DNA of 64,000 bases from Flagellimonas yonaguniensis (GCF_029193885.1 NZ_JARFVB010000003.1:186001-250000); one strand, 5' to 3'. Counted from the stretch's first letter, positions 47,660 to 57,175 are shown. Made by a program: numbers and translations. The notes: generated by a model from the sequence alone, not told the origin.

Positions 47660-48993
47660 GAACCCAAATTTTCTTGTCCATAGCCCTGTTTTTAGGCCAA
47701 TTGATGTTAGTTCATTCCCAAGAAGGCAATGATACCATTGTACTGCACTCCGTAGAGGAAGCCCTGGCATATGCCAATGAACATAACATTGAAAAGGCCA
47801 TCCATGAGTATCAACAGGGAAAGGCAAAAACAGAACACCAACTTTCAAAAAGTTACCTGCTGCCCACAGCTACAGGAAGTTTTTCAGCCCAAAATAACCT
47901 TAAACTGGCCACTACCCCAATTCCTGGGGAGCTTGTTGGACAACCTGGGGAACTTGTTGATGTTCAATTTGGACAGGATTACAACTACAATGCAGGAATA
48001 ACCATATCGCAAACAGTATTGGACTGGCAAAAAATCATCAAATCGAGAACAGCGAAAGTGGGCAGGGATATAGCGGAGGTTCAGTCGGATCTTTTTGGAG
48101 AAAAGCTTACCGAACAGATTGCATTGTACTACCATACGGCTCTTATTGCCAAAAAAGCATTGCAAATCAATGAAAAGGATTTTGTGATCGCTGACAGCAT
48201 CCGGGTACTGACCAAGGAGAAGTTTGACAAGGGGATAATCGATAAGTCGTTACTTAACCATGCCTCCATCAACTTAAATGCAATAGAACAAAGTGTTTTT
48301 TCCAATCAAAGTACCTTGGAAAAGTCGCTCTACCAATTAAAAAGTTTATTGGGAATTGCCGCTAGCGCTTCATTAATATTGGATGGGGACTACGAATATT
48401 CAAGCCAAACATTTACAATTCCAAAGGAATTGGCAAAGGATGGGAACATTACGGTATTGGAATATCAATTGGAGCAGTCAAGATTAAAAATTAAAGATGA
48501 GAAATCGGCGTATTATCCAAAACTCATATTCAATGCTTATTTCGGACAACAGCAATTTCAAGATGATTTTACGCTGTCCTTCGATGGTGAGGCCTGGAAG
48601 GATTATAGCTATCTGGGGATGAATTTATCCGTCCCTATTTTCACGGGGAATGCCAATAGGTCCAGAACCAAGATTTCCAAAATCGAGTATGCCATTGCCC
48701 AAAAGAATTTGGAGAGCGAAATACAACAATCCACATTACGTGATGACCTTTTACTGAAGGAGTATGAGCTCAGTCTGTACACAAGCACTTCCACTTACGA
48801 TAGTTTTATGCTTTACAGTAATAATTTGGAGCTGGCTTTTCAAAAATACCAACAAGGAATAATACCCCTTGATTCCTATTTCCAGGTCTTTGAGGATTAC
48901 ATAAGGGCAGAGAACAATTATTTGAACGCATTATCCAATGTATATACCTACTATTCAACAATTCTTTCCAGAAATAATGACAATGAGGAATAA
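47656..48993 (+). CDS. TolC-family outer-membrane efflux protein
   Basis: ATG 47656 (MRTQIFLSIALFLGQLMLVHSQ) starts a signal peptide; ATG 47641 is an alternative. The ~445-residue protein has the two TolC-type helical-barrel repeats: LHSVEEALAYANEHNIEKAIHEYQ, then FDKGIIDKSLLNHASINLNAIEQ, and the second half MNLSVPIFTGNANRSRTKISKIEY with YQQGIIPLDSYFQVFEDYI. It forms a trimeric outer-membrane channel with the adaptor and permease encoded next. It is second in the operon. Confidence 0.92.
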   Translation: MRTQIFLSIALFLGQLMLVHSQEGNDTIVLHSVEEALAYANEHNIEKAIHEYQQGKAKTEHQLSKSYLLPTATGSFSAQNNLKLATTPIPGELVGQPGELVDVQFGQDYNYNAGITISQTVLDWQKIIKSRTAKVGRDIAEVQSDLFGEKLTEQIALYYHTALIAKKALQINEKDFVIADSIRVLTKEKFDKGIIDKSLLNHASINLNAIEQSVFSNQSTLEKSLYQLKSLLGIAASASLILDGDYEYSSQTFTIPKELAKDGNITVLEYQLEQSRLKIKDEKSAYYPKLIFNAYFGQQQFQDDFTLSFDGEAWKDYSYLGMNLSVPIFTGNANRSRTKISKIEYAIAQKNLESEIQQSTLRDDLLLKEYELSLYTSTSTYDSFMLYSNNLELAFQKYQQGIIPLDSYFQVFEDYIRAENNYLNALSNVYTYYSTILSRNNDNEE

Positions 48994-50086
48994 AAAAGCT
49001 TTTCCATTTATCTCGATCATAAGCATTTTGATTTTAGGATGTAGTGGCAAAAACACCACAACCCCAGTAAGAAAGGATATTATTGATGTGGTTTTTGCCA
49101 GTGGTCATTTGGCCAAAACAACTGAGTATTTGGTCACTGCCAATACTGAAGGTTTTCTGAATCATTCCTTGGTAAAAGAGGGTGATGTGGTCCATATTGG
49201 TGATAATCTGTTCCAATTGTCCAACCAAGTACAATCCGCCCAATTGGAGAATGCCTTGGCAAACTTCAGGGATGCAAAAGCCAAAGTGGATGCCAATTCT
49301 CCACAATTGACACAGTTGAGATTGCAAATCGATCAAGCGGAAACCCAACTACAACTTGACAGGAAGAATATGGAGCGTTACAGGGCGTTGCTTCAAACCA
49401 ATGCCGTATCGCAACTGGATTATGATAAGGCCAAGGTCCAATTTGACAATTCCAAAGCCCAAGTGGATATACTTAAAAAATCCCTGTCAGAACTGGAGCA
49501 ATCGCTACAACTCAATTTGGAAAATGCAAGGAACCAGTTAAGGATTCAACAGGAAAACAATGAAGATTATTTTATTAAATCCCAAATAAGCGGTACGGTC
49601 TTAAATGTTTTTAAAGAACAAGGGGAGTTGGTAAAACGAGGGGAAAGCATCGCAAAAATTGGCGGGGGAGGAGATATTATAAAACTGTTCGTGGCCGAAG
49701 AGGATATTGATAAAGTGGCTTTGGGCCAAAAGGCGAAAATTTCCTTGAACACCGAAAAAGAGGCCATTTTTGATGCAGAGATAAACAAAATATATCCTGC
49801 ATTTGATGAGGCAGAGCAATCCTTTGTCATTGAAGCCACCTTTATCGACAAACCAAAATCCCTTTATACGGGCACCCAATTACAAGCCAATATAGTCATT
49901 GCGGACATAAGTGGGACACTGGTAATCCCAACGTCTTATTTGGTAAAGGATAGTATGGTAATTCTGGCGGACAGCAAAGTAGAAATCCCCATTCGCCTGG
50001 GTGTGAGGACCGATGATTGGGTGGAGGTACTGATAGGGCTAAAGGAGAATACAGAGATTGAAGCACCTAAAAACAATAAAGAATGA
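48983..50086 (+). CDS. HlyD/RND-type periplasmic adaptor lipoprotein
   Basis: ATG 48983 (MRNKKAFPFISIISILILGC) gives a lipobox ILGC, overlapping the TolC gene by 11 bp; ATG 48977 is another option. A lipoyl-like half-motif (TANTEGFLNHSLVKEGDVVHIGD), a long coiled-coil hairpin (~85-185, LRLQIDQAETQLQLDRKNMERYRALL) and the second lipoyl half (SQISGTVLNVFKEQGELVKRGE) follow. The beta-barrel and membrane-proximal parts come last. It bridges the inner-membrane ABC permease to the TolC channel. Confidence 0.93.
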   Translation: MRNKKAFPFISIISILILGCSGKNTTTPVRKDIIDVVFASGHLAKTTEYLVTANTEGFLNHSLVKEGDVVHIGDNLFQLSNQVQSAQLENALANFRDAKAKVDANSPQLTQLRLQIDQAETQLQLDRKNMERYRALLQTNAVSQLDYDKAKVQFDNSKAQVDILKKSLSELEQSLQLNLENARNQLRIQQENNEDYFIKSQISGTVLNVFKEQGELVKRGESIAKIGGGGDIIKLFVAEEDIDKVALGQKAKISLNTEKEAIFDAEINKIYPAFDEAEQSFVIEATFIDKPKSLYTGTQLQANIVIADISGTLVIPTSYLVKDSMVILADSKVEIPIRLGVRTDDWVEVLIGLKENTEIEAPKNNKE

Positions 50087-51330
50087 GGGTAAGTAAGACC
50101 AATTACAAAATTGCCAATGCCCATCTTACCTCAAGGTTGAAACAGACCTTAGTGGCCATTCTGAGTGTCACCTTCGGAATTTCGATGTACATATTCATGA
50201 ACAGTTTCATGACAGGGGTCAACGATACCCAAACAGGGTTGGCTTTCAGTACCTTGGCGCACATCAGAATATATAATGACATCCCCAAGGACAACACCGA
50301 TCTCTTTGCAGGACATGTGGATGAAAACACGTTGGTAAATGTTAGAAATCCCAAAGTGATTCAATACACCGACGGCATCAAAAATTCGGCAAAGATTCTG
50401 AACATGTTGGACACCATTCCAGAAATCAATGGAATTACGCCCCAATTGAACATCAACGTTTTTTTTAGAAATGGTGCCACCAAGGTCAATGGAATGCTCT
50501 CTGGCATTGATGTGGTTAATGAAGACAAGCTTTTTGGCACATCACAATATGTTATTGAAGGGGATTGGATGGAGCTCAACCGTAGGAGCGATGGTATTTT
50601 ATTGGGCAGCGGATTGGCAAAAAAACTGAGCCTTAACCTTAATGATAATGTGGTAGTACTTACCGAAGAGGGAATAACCAAAAATTACAAGGTCATTGGT
50701 ATTGTGGAAACCACACTGGCAAGTGTGGACAATACCAAGGCCTATATAAGGATTGGTTTTGCACGGCAATTGATTTCCAAGAACATGGGATATGTAACCG
50801 ATATCCAGATAAATCTTGATGATTACAGCCATACCCAAGAATTGTCCAAAACGCTGGGCAAGATGACAAAATACAAAGTAGAACCCTGGCAGGAAGCCAA
50901 TGGTCAGTTGGAAGCAGCCAACAAACTTCGGAATATCATTGCAATCGCGGTGTCTTTGACGATTCTAATTGTGGCGGGTTTTGGAATTTACAACATCATG
51001 AACATGACGGTAAATGAGAAAATTAGGGAAATAGCCATTCTCAAAGCTATGGGTTTTGATGGGAAGGACATCATACAAATCTTCCTGACACAATCCGTGA
51101 TCATTGGAATCTTGGGTGGTATTGTAGGCATTGTGCTGGGGTATTTGGTCTCATTGTTGGTCAACCATATCCCCTTTAAAATCGCCTCTCTGGAAACCTT
51201 GCCCATTACTTATCGAACCAGCGATTATATCATGGCGTTCTTTTTTGGATTGATCACCACCTTTATTGCTGGCTACCTACCCTCCAAGAAAGCATCACAA
51301 GTGGATCCAGTAGAAATTATAAGAGGTTGA
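50083..51330 (+). CDS. ABC transporter permease (FtsX/MacB/LolC type)
   Basis: The 415-residue protein has an N-terminal membrane helix, a large periplasmic MacB_PCD domain (~45-270), then three C-terminal membrane helices of the FtsX type with GFGIYNIMNMTVNEKIREIAILKAMGFDGKDI. The gene overlaps the adaptor stop by 4 bp. Type VII ABC proteins such as this do not carry substrates through the membrane but push lipoproteins, peptides or toxins through TolC. With the adaptor and TolC here a MacAB-TolC-like exporter is expected; the substrate is unknown. Confidence 0.93.
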   Translation: MRVSKTNYKIANAHLTSRLKQTLVAILSVTFGISMYIFMNSFMTGVNDTQTGLAFSTLAHIRIYNDIPKDNTDLFAGHVDENTLVNVRNPKVIQYTDGIKNSAKILNMLDTIPEINGITPQLNINVFFRNGATKVNGMLSGIDVVNEDKLFGTSQYVIEGDWMELNRRSDGILLGSGLAKKLSLNLNDNVVVLTEEGITKNYKVIGIVETTLASVDNTKAYIRIGFARQLISKNMGYVTDIQINLDDYSHTQELSKTLGKMTKYKVEPWQEANGQLEAANKLRNIIAIAVSLTILIVAGFGIYNIMNMTVNEKIREIAILKAMGFDGKDIIQIFLTQSVIIGILGGIVGIVLGYLVSLLVNHIPFKIASLETLPITYRTSDYIMAFFFGLITTFIAGYLPSKKASQVDPVEIIRG

Positions 51331-51333
51331 GAT

Positions 51334-52014
51334 ATGGAAGACTTATCACTATCCGTGAAAAATTTGAACAAATACTTTTATGAACCCCAAACCTTCCATG
51401 TGCTAAAGGACATCTCATTTGATATCAAGAAGGGCGAGTTTTTGGCATTGACCGGAAAATCAGGCTCGGGCAAGTCTACCTTGCTGTACATTCTGTCCAC
51501 CATGGATACGGCATACGACGGGTCATTGACCATCAATGGAGAAGTGCTGACCGGAAAGCCACAAAATGAGTTGGCTGCCTTCAGAAATGAGCATATTGGT
51601 TTTGTTTTCCAATTTCACTACTTGCTCCCGGAATTTTCCGCCCTGGACAATGTAATGCTACCCGCCTTGAAGCTCGAAAAAAGGCCTGTGGAAGAAATAA
51701 AGGAAAAAGCATTGGAAAATCTAAAACTACTGGGGATAGAGGACCAAGCTTTAAAATCGGCCAGTAAACTTTCAGGAGGGCAGCAGCAAAGGGTGGCCAT
51801 AGCTAGAGCCCTTATCAACGAACCCGCGATAATCATGGGGGATGAACCCACCGGCAACCTGGATTCCAAAAACACGCGGATCGTATTCGATATTTTCCGA
51901 GAGCTTGCTGCAGAAAGGGGTCAGACCATTATTGCGGTAACACACGATGATGATTTTGCCGACAATTGTGACCGAACCCTGGAATTAATGGATGGCAAAC
52001 TGATTTTTCAATAA
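51334..52014 (+). CDS. ABC transporter ATP-binding protein (LolD/MacB type)
   Basis: The 226-residue ATPase has Walker [10 protein letters not shown] (41-49), Q-loop [18 protein letters not shown], signature [16 protein letters not shown], Walker [14 protein letters not shown] and the H-loop TVITHDDDF-like region ([10 protein letters not shown]). It drives the permease encoded 3 bp upstream. All catalytic motifs are intact. Confidence 0.95.
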   Translation: MEDLSLSVKNLNKYFYEPQTFHVLKDISFDIKKGEFLALTGKSGSGKSTLLYILSTMDTAYDGSLTINGEVLTGKPQNELAAFRNEHIGFVFQFHYLLPEFSALDNVMLPALKLEKRPVEEIKEKALENLKLLGIEDQALKSASKLSGGQQQRVAIARALINEPAIIMGDEPTGNLDSKNTRIVFDIFRELAAERGQTIIAVTHDDDFADNCDRTLELMDGKLIFQ

Positions 52015-52025
52015 ATAGAATACCA

Positions 52026-52910
52026 GTGGACCAAAAATACATCAAAAGACTGTTCAGTTTAACCATGACCAGTATTAGTTTGGCCTGTTTGGGTCAAGAA
52101 GAAGGGAGCCCTGTACAAATAAACTATAGCCATACCCCTCTGGAAAATGTCGAGGATGGATCTATATCGCAATGGGATGTCAAAATAGTATTGCCCATTT
52201 TAAGGGATGACAAGCTAATGCTGTTCACTGGTCTTCATTATAATGGTCAATCATTGGAAAATTTCCCCTTGACCATTGGGAAGCGGCTTTATACCATTGA
52301 AGTGCCAAGCGGTTTGCGAATGAAACTAAATGCAACGGATAATCTCTTCTTGGTTTCAAGGGTATCCTTGGGCAGTGATTTGGAGCATATTTCCAGTGAA
52401 GATCTCACCTTTTCTCTAGGGGTGGGGATAAAAAGAAAAATCTCCGAAAAACTTTCCATGGGACTGGGTCTCGGGTATTCCCATCAACTTTTTGGGAACC
52501 AGTTATTGCCTTTTATCAATTTTGATTACAAACCAAAGGAGCAAATCCATTTTAATGGAAGGTTCCCCATTGAAGGTAAGCTGACTTGGTCAATGAACCA
52601 TAGAAATTCATTGGGATTTGAATGGAACATTGGCGTGAATAGTTTTCGATTATCCAAAGAGGACCATAACAGTGAATATATAAGACACTCGAATCTAAAT
52701 AGCGGCCTTTTTTACCAATATCAGTTTTACAAAGGATTGCACTTAAAATTATTTGGAGGGGTCATTGGACAGAAATATCAACGGTTTAGTAAGGACGATT
52801 CCAATGGCTGGACCATAGTTACCATACCATTATCAAATCAGCATGATCCCCTGGAAGAGCTGGAAAGTAATGGTCCGCTCTTACAGATAGGACTTTTTTA
52901 TTCTTTTTAG
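52026..52910 (+). CDS. Outer-membrane beta-barrel protein (DUF6268-like)
   Basis: GTG 52026 starts a signal peptide (IKRLFSLTMTSISLACLGQ) and the remaining ~270 residues alternate as beta-strands (VKIVLPILRDDKLMLFTGLHYNG, SLGFEWNIGVNSFRLS, LHLKLFGGVIG), ending in a final aromatic residue (GLFYSF) as in outer-membrane barrels. ATG 52065 is within the signal and is less suitable. The gene follows the ATPase by 11 bp and is the last of the export operon, so it may take part in export or in handling the cargo at the outer membrane. Family name is tentative. Confidence 0.8.
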   Translation: MDQKYIKRLFSLTMTSISLACLGQEEGSPVQINYSHTPLENVEDGSISQWDVKIVLPILRDDKLMLFTGLHYNGQSLENFPLTIGKRLYTIEVPSGLRMKLNATDNLFLVSRVSLGSDLEHISSEDLTFSLGVGIKRKISEKLSMGLGLGYSHQLFGNQLLPFINFDYKPKEQIHFNGRFPIEGKLTWSMNHRNSLGFEWNIGVNSFRLSKEDHNSEYIRHSNLNSGLFYQYQFYKGLHLKLFGGVIGQKYQRFSKDDSNGWTIVTIPLSNQHDPLEELESNGPLLQIGLFYSF

Positions 52911-52984
52911 CTCATTGTTTTATCGAAGTAAGCCTGAATGTGAAGAATTATAATTTAAGTTAGTTTTATTTGGTTTATTTACTG

Positions 52985-53019
52985 AAGCCCTGAGAAAATA
53001 TAGTTTCTTGGGGCTTTTT
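52985..53019 (+). terminator. Terminator of the export operon
   Basis: AAGCCCTGAGAAA (52985-52997) pairs with TTTCTTGGGGCTT (53004-53016), 13 bp with two G-U pairs and a 6-nt loop, followed by TTT. Confidence 0.8.
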
Positions 53020-53050
53020 CATTTGGGTCCCCTTTTCCTTGCTTCACAAT

Positions 53051-53088
53051 AAAAATCCCGGATACTGTATTGAACAGCACCCGGGATT
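53051..53088 (-). terminator. Terminator of the lipoprotein B operon
   Basis: AATCCCGG (53054-53061) and CCGGGATT (53081-53088) form a perfect 8-bp stem with a 19-nt loop; on the minus strand TTTTT (from 53055 downwards) follows the stem. Confidence 0.7.
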
Positions 53089-53120
53089 GGGGAAATTGCG
53101 GGGATCACAATCGTTATATG

Positions 53121-53864
53121 TCAGTCTTCAGCAATACTGATATTGCCCAAATCCACATAAAACACCTCACCACTGTCAAACTCCACCCTGGCCTCTTCAT
53201 CGCTCACAAACTCAACTGTGCCCTCATAGGTATAGGTAACATTTGAATAGCTGTAGTTCTGAACTAAAGTAAAGGTGGCGGTTCCAGCGTAAATCTTATT
53301 GGATTCTTTGGAGACCAAAGTCTCAATGAGCGTACTATCAAACTCAAAAGAGTAGGTCTCTTGGTTATAGTTGGACTCCCATTCACCGGTCCTTTTATAG
53401 GTCCCGCTATATGCTTCGGCCTCATTTGCCTCATCCAGACCCGTAATATCAAAATCAAGTTCAATTTCATGATCATAATTGGCCCTGACAACTTCCAAAT
53501 GTTGGGTGGCAGACAGGTCATATTCCACTTTGGAATCTGGTTCGCATGACCAGATATATGCCTCTTGATATTCATATTCATAACTGATATAACCCGTATA
53601 AGTCTCATCATAGAATGAATCGGTTTTCTGGTATAGCGAATCGCAATCATTGTTCTCCTGGATTTCTTCACTGGCCCTGTTCATATTGGAGACCATTCCA
53701 TAGGTTCCATACGACAAGGAGACTGCGATAGCTTCTTCTGCATCTTCATAGGCATAGTAACGGGTTATGATAATGACGTCATCATCGTCTTCACAACCTT
53801 GCAGAATGCCCAATAACATAAAAAGGAGGGGGAAAACGGATACTGTTAAAATTCTTTTTTTCAT
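53121..53864 (-). CDS. Hypothetical lipoprotein B (related to the protein at 41888-42661)
   Basis: ATG 53864 (MKKRILTVSVFPLLFMLLGILQGC) gives a lipobox (Cys 24) and an acidic linker; the longer frame overlaps the upstream gene. EDAEEAIAVSLS and GMVSNMNRA are followed by Tyr-rich beta-strands (YTGYISYEYEYQEAYIW) and EGTVEFVSDEEARVEFDSG. This plan matches lipoprotein A at 41888. The gene begins 20 bp after the DUF6515-type gene, same strand. Confidence 0.8.
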   Translation of the reverse strand: MKKRILTVSVFPLLFMLLGILQGCEDDDDVIIITRYYAYEDAEEAIAVSLSYGTYGMVSNMNRASEEIQENNDCDSLYQKTDSFYDETYTGYISYEYEYQEAYIWSCEPDSKVEYDLSATQHLEVVRANYDHEIELDFDITGLDEANEAEAYSGTYKRTGEWESNYNQETYSFEFDSTLIETLVSKESNKIYAGTATFTLVQNYSYSNVTYTYEGTVEFVSDEEARVEFDSGEVFYVDLGNISIAED

Positions 53865-53883
53865 CGTACTCTTTTTCAATCGG

Positions 53884-54327
53884 TTATTTGGTGTATCCCA
53901 CCACTTCATATTTTACCGTTTCCTCGATGACCACACTTTTATAGATCACATCTTCATATTCATAATAGATCTTGCCATCAATTACGGTTTCCTTGGCTCC
54001 ATTTGGAAGACTTGGCACTATGGTTCCAACAGGGGGAAGTACTACTTTGTAGCCCTCTGAATTTTCGACTTTCACATAGAAAACACCATTGGAATAGTAG
54101 TAGGGGTTTCCAGCATAATAAACGGGCACATAATATCGCGGCAATGGTACCGGAGCTACCACAACGGGGTATACCACTGGCCGAGCATAAGGTCTTACCA
54201 CGGGAACCGGTCTACGTACAACTGCAACTGGTCTTCTAACTACCACTTGCGCGCTCACTTGATACATGGTTGCAAAGAATAATAGTGCTGCAACCAACAA
54301 TTTGGGTGTGGAAAAATTTCTTTTCAT
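53884..54327 (-). CDS. DUF6515-like exported proline/valine-rich protein
   Basis: The 147-residue precursor has a signal peptide (QVSA-Q), then a repetitive segment of RRPV/VVRP units (VVVRRPVAVVRRPVPVVRPYARP), a Tyr-rich stretch (YYVPVYYAGNPYYYSNGVFY) and a compact C-terminal beta part (GYKVVLPPVGTIVPSLPNGAKE). This is typical of the DUF6515 family, whose role is unknown but which is exported to the envelope. It heads the two-gene unit with lipoprotein B. Confidence 0.85.
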   Translation of the reverse strand: MKRNFSTPKLLVAALLFFATMYQVSAQVVVRRPVAVVRRPVPVVRPYARPVVYPVVVAPVPLPRYYVPVYYAGNPYYYSNGVFYVKVENSEGYKVVLPPVGTIVPSLPNGAKETVIDGKIYYEYEDVIYKSVVIEETVKYEVVGYTK

Positions 54328-54480
54328 AATCTTGTTTTTATTTCTTGAGCAATATTACCCCTCCGTGACTTCAAAAATTAGGTTGAAATAGCGCAAGCAG
54401 GCAAATAGCAGGCTGAAGTTACCCATAGGGCTTATGAAGTTTTTATAGCTGAAGGATGATTTTGACCGGAGCTATTAGCT

Positions 54481-55245
54481 TTACCGTTCGCGGAGCCAAT
54501 TGAGAAATATGGGGCTCCTTTTTTTGCTGATCAATAAGGGAGTAGGTGTTTCCGAGATAATGTTCACACTGGTTTTTCGTGATAAACAAGGCTCAACAGA
54601 ACCGATGGCACCATACGAAATAATATATTGTCTATTGGCCCTAAAGAACATTTTAGGATCTAACAATTGCTCCAATTGCTCCAAGGTGAAAGAAACCGTA
54701 TATCCTTTTCCTGAGAGGGTATATACCTTGGTATTCCCATTTTCGGTATAAAAAAAGGCGATTTCCTTTGTTCCAATAGGAATCATTTTATTTTGAAAGG
54801 CTATCAGGAAATTTGTCTTATAGGTATGAAGCTGGTGTTCCACTTTTTCCAAAAGTTGGTTCAGATATGGGCTGGTCATGGTAAAATGATTGCTCAAAAG
54901 GTGGTAGCGTTTTAAACTTTCAGACAATTTTTTCTCATCAATGGGCTTTAACAAGTAATCTATACCATTGGTCTCAAATGAATTTATGGCATATTCATCA
55001 TAAGCAGTACAGAATATTATGGGGCAACTGATTTCCACACTTTTGAACAGTTCAAAACTCAAGCCGTCCGCCAATTGAATGTCGCTCAATATAAGGTCTG
55101 GCTGTTTATTTTCACTAAACCAAACCTGTCCTACGGAGATACTGTCCACAACATCCAAAACCCGTAGATTAGAATCCAGAGCAATTATCATGTTTTCTAA
55201 ATGTGCTGCCGTCCCTGGCTCATCCTCAATGATCAAAATATCCAT
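54481..55245 (-). CDS. LytTR-family response regulator (pair 2)
   Basis: The receiver domain has phospho-acceptor Asp 55 (LILSDIQL), TAYDEYAINSF and LLKPIDEKKL. A LytTR domain follows (MIPIGTKEIAFFYTENGNTKVYTL, FFRANRQYIIS). It resembles the pair 1 regulator closely in plan (VEDEP start, spacing, ANRQ motif), so the two pairs are probably paralogues. It starts 7 bp from the kinase stop, the same arrangement as pair 1. Confidence 0.94.
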   Translation of the reverse strand: MDILIIEDEPGTAAHLENMIIALDSNLRVLDVVDSISVGQVWFSENKQPDLILSDIQLADGLSFELFKSVEISCPIIFCTAYDEYAINSFETNGIDYLLKPIDEKKLSESLKRYHLLSNHFTMTSPYLNQLLEKVEHQLHTYKTNFLIAFQNKMIPIGTKEIAFFYTENGNTKVYTLSGKGYTVSFTLEQLEQLLDPKMFFRANRQYIISYGAIGSVEPCLSRKTSVNIISETPTPLLISKKRSPIFLNWLRER

Positions 55246-55251
55246 AATTCT

Positions 55252-56262
55252 TTAAATAATAATTGGTAAAAGCACCTTGAACCTTTGGTTCTCAGACTTG
55301 ATGACAATATTTTCCTGTACCAGCATTCGATATTGCTCTTCCATGCTCGTTAAACCAAAACCGTTGGAGGTTTCCAATGAAACCTTGGGTTGAATGTTAT
55401 TGCCAACCACGATCATATTGTTCTCTATGGTAATTCCAATCTCCAAAGGCTTAGTCCTAGAAGCGATATTGTGTTTCACTGCATTTTCGAGCAACAGTTG
55501 CAAGGTCAATGGAGGGATTCTTGTACGGAAAAATTGCCTTGGGATATCCACGGTTACTTTAATGTTGTTCTTGAATCTGACCTTGAGGAGAAAAATGTAG
55601 GCTTGGATAAAATCCAATTCTTCATGTAAACTAACAGTTTGGTGCTCCCTGTGTTGGAGAAGATATCGATAGACCTCGGACAAACGGATGACAAAATTTA
55701 TGGCACCCTCTCCATCAGTTGTTATTATTGAAATCAACGAGTTGAGTGAATTGAACAAAAAATGTGGGCTCATTTGTTCTTTTAAGGAAGAAAGGTTGGC
55801 CTCCAACTGTTTTTGTTTCAGCTGCTCAATAATTAAGGTATTGGCCTGCTTTTCCCTGATCACATCCAAATAATTTACTATGAACGCAATCAGTCCGCCC
55901 AACATCAGTCCTCTAAAAGCAATCAGTAGTATAAATCTTGTACCATTGGGTTCCAAAAGGGGTTTTATGGTAGGCCCGACAATGGCGTTCAAGAAGAAAT
56001 TGAGTAGAAATGCCAAGGATATGGCAATCAGGCTGCACAGCATAAAATAGATGGCCTTGCCCTTGGAAAAGTTCAAATGCCTACTGTCCAAGACCTTGTG
56101 AAAGGCATACCAATAAAGTTGGGTCAATATCAAATTGTAGCATGTGGACCGTATGAACAAATTCAGTTCATTTGTGGAAAAATGTAATAATATGGGGAAC
56201 GATCCCAATATGGAAATTATCACAGTGAACGGAAGTCCGACTCTCCAATTTACTTTTTTCAT
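55252..56262 (-). CDS. LytS/YehU-type sensor histidine kinase (pair 2)
   Basis: The 336-residue protein has four membrane helices, then QMSPHFLFNSLNSLISII (phospho-acceptor His 167), a helical phosphotransfer region and the ATP-binding motifs LQLLLENAVKHNIA and GFGLTSMEEQYRML. The plan matches kinase pair 1. It is transcribed with the following LytTR gene. The signal it senses is unknown; no periplasmic domain is present. Confidence 0.94.
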   Translation of the reverse strand: MKKVNWRVGLPFTVIISILGSFPILLHFSTNELNLFIRSTCYNLILTQLYWYAFHKVLDSRHLNFSKGKAIYFMLCSLIAISLAFLLNFFLNAIVGPTIKPLLEPNGTRFILLIAFRGLMLGGLIAFIVNYLDVIREKQANTLIIEQLKQKQLEANLSSLKEQMSPHFLFNSLNSLISIITTDGEGAINFVIRLSEVYRYLLQHREHQTVSLHEELDFIQAYIFLLKVRFKNNIKVTVDIPRQFFRTRIPPLTLQLLLENAVKHNIASRTKPLEIGITIENNMIVVGNNIQPKVSLETSNGFGLTSMEEQYRMLVQENIVIKSENQRFKVLLPIII

Positions 56263-56488
56263 GTCGCGAAATTAAGGTGCTCTCCATTTGAAAATAAGAT
56301 ATGGCTGTCTGAAACGGATACATATTGGGATGAAACAACCCAAGTGAAGGTTGAACCAAAAATATTGTTGGTAATGTTTCCGAAAAGCTAAAAATCAATA
56401 GAAACACTTAAGGGGGCTAATGGGTGCCTTGAGCCCGAAAAATCACCGTTTCAAATTATTTTTCTTCAATAGAGCGCCCCACTCAAAA

Positions 56489-56496
56489 TACTTTTG
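56489..56496 (+). promoter_or_regulatory. -7 promoter element before the small beta-barrel gene
   Basis: TACTTTTG matches TAnnTTTG exactly, 34 bp before ATG 56531. No TTG is present at the standard distance. The remaining 226 bp of this intergenic region show nothing else. Confidence 0.4.
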
Positions 56497-56530
56497 GCAA
56501 AAATAATCTTCAACCCTTTTTTTATAGACT

Positions 56531-57175
56531 ATGAAAAGAATAGTAGTATTTGCCATTTTAACGATGATGATTTATGGTGTACAAGCCCAGAACAATTTGG
56601 GCTATTATCCAGTGTTTAGCATTCATGACCCCCATTTTGGAATTACATTTGGGCCACAGGCCACAAGCTTTCATAGTGATTCTTATGATTCGGAATTTCA
56701 ATTTGGTTTTTTTTTAGGTGGATCGTTCAGCCTTCCATTAAGCAAAAGATTTTCTCTGGAGCCTCAGTTGGTGTATTCAAGAAAAGGAGGGAAAGGGGAT
56801 TACTACATCAATAATTTTTATGAAGGTTCAGTCCGATTCAAATTGCACTATTTGGAAACCCCATTGTTGCTGAATATTCATACTAAGAGTGTTGTGGATA
56901 TCATTATCGGAGGCTATACGGGATTTTTGGTCGATACCAATTTTGACTATAGCACATATTATTACTACGGATATGGAGAACTGGACAATGACCAGTTTGA
57001 AAAAATGGATTTAGGTTTAATTACCGGGATTGGAATCAATATGCCAAATGGTAAAATTGTATTGAAATATAGCCATGGACTAAGTGATGTCGCAAAGGAT
57101 GGAAATGCATATTTATTCTTGGAAGGGGCCAAAAACCAAAGTTTCTCTTTCTCCTACATAGGATATATTAGATGA
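56531..57175 (+). CDS. Outer-membrane beta-barrel protein (OmpA/PorT-like small barrel)
   Basis: The 214-residue precursor has a signal peptide (GVQAQ), then strands with GITFGPQATSF, FGFFLGGSFSLPLSKRFSLEPQLVYSRKGG, YLETPLLLNIHTK and DLGLITGIGINM, matching the small outer-membrane barrels common in Bacteroidota. It ends FSYIGYIR. Such barrels are structural or of unknown role. It is a single gene between the kinase pair 2 promoter region and a bidirectional terminator. Confidence 0.85.
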   Translation: MKRIVVFAILTMMIYGVQAQNNLGYYPVFSIHDPHFGITFGPQATSFHSDSYDSEFQFGFFLGGSFSLPLSKRFSLEPQLVYSRKGGKGDYYINNFYEGSVRFKLHYLETPLLLNIHTKSVVDIIIGGYTGFLVDTNFDYSTYYYYGYGELDNDQFEKMDLGLITGIGINMPNGKIVLKYSHGLSDVAKDGNAYLFLEGAKNQSFSFSYIGYIR

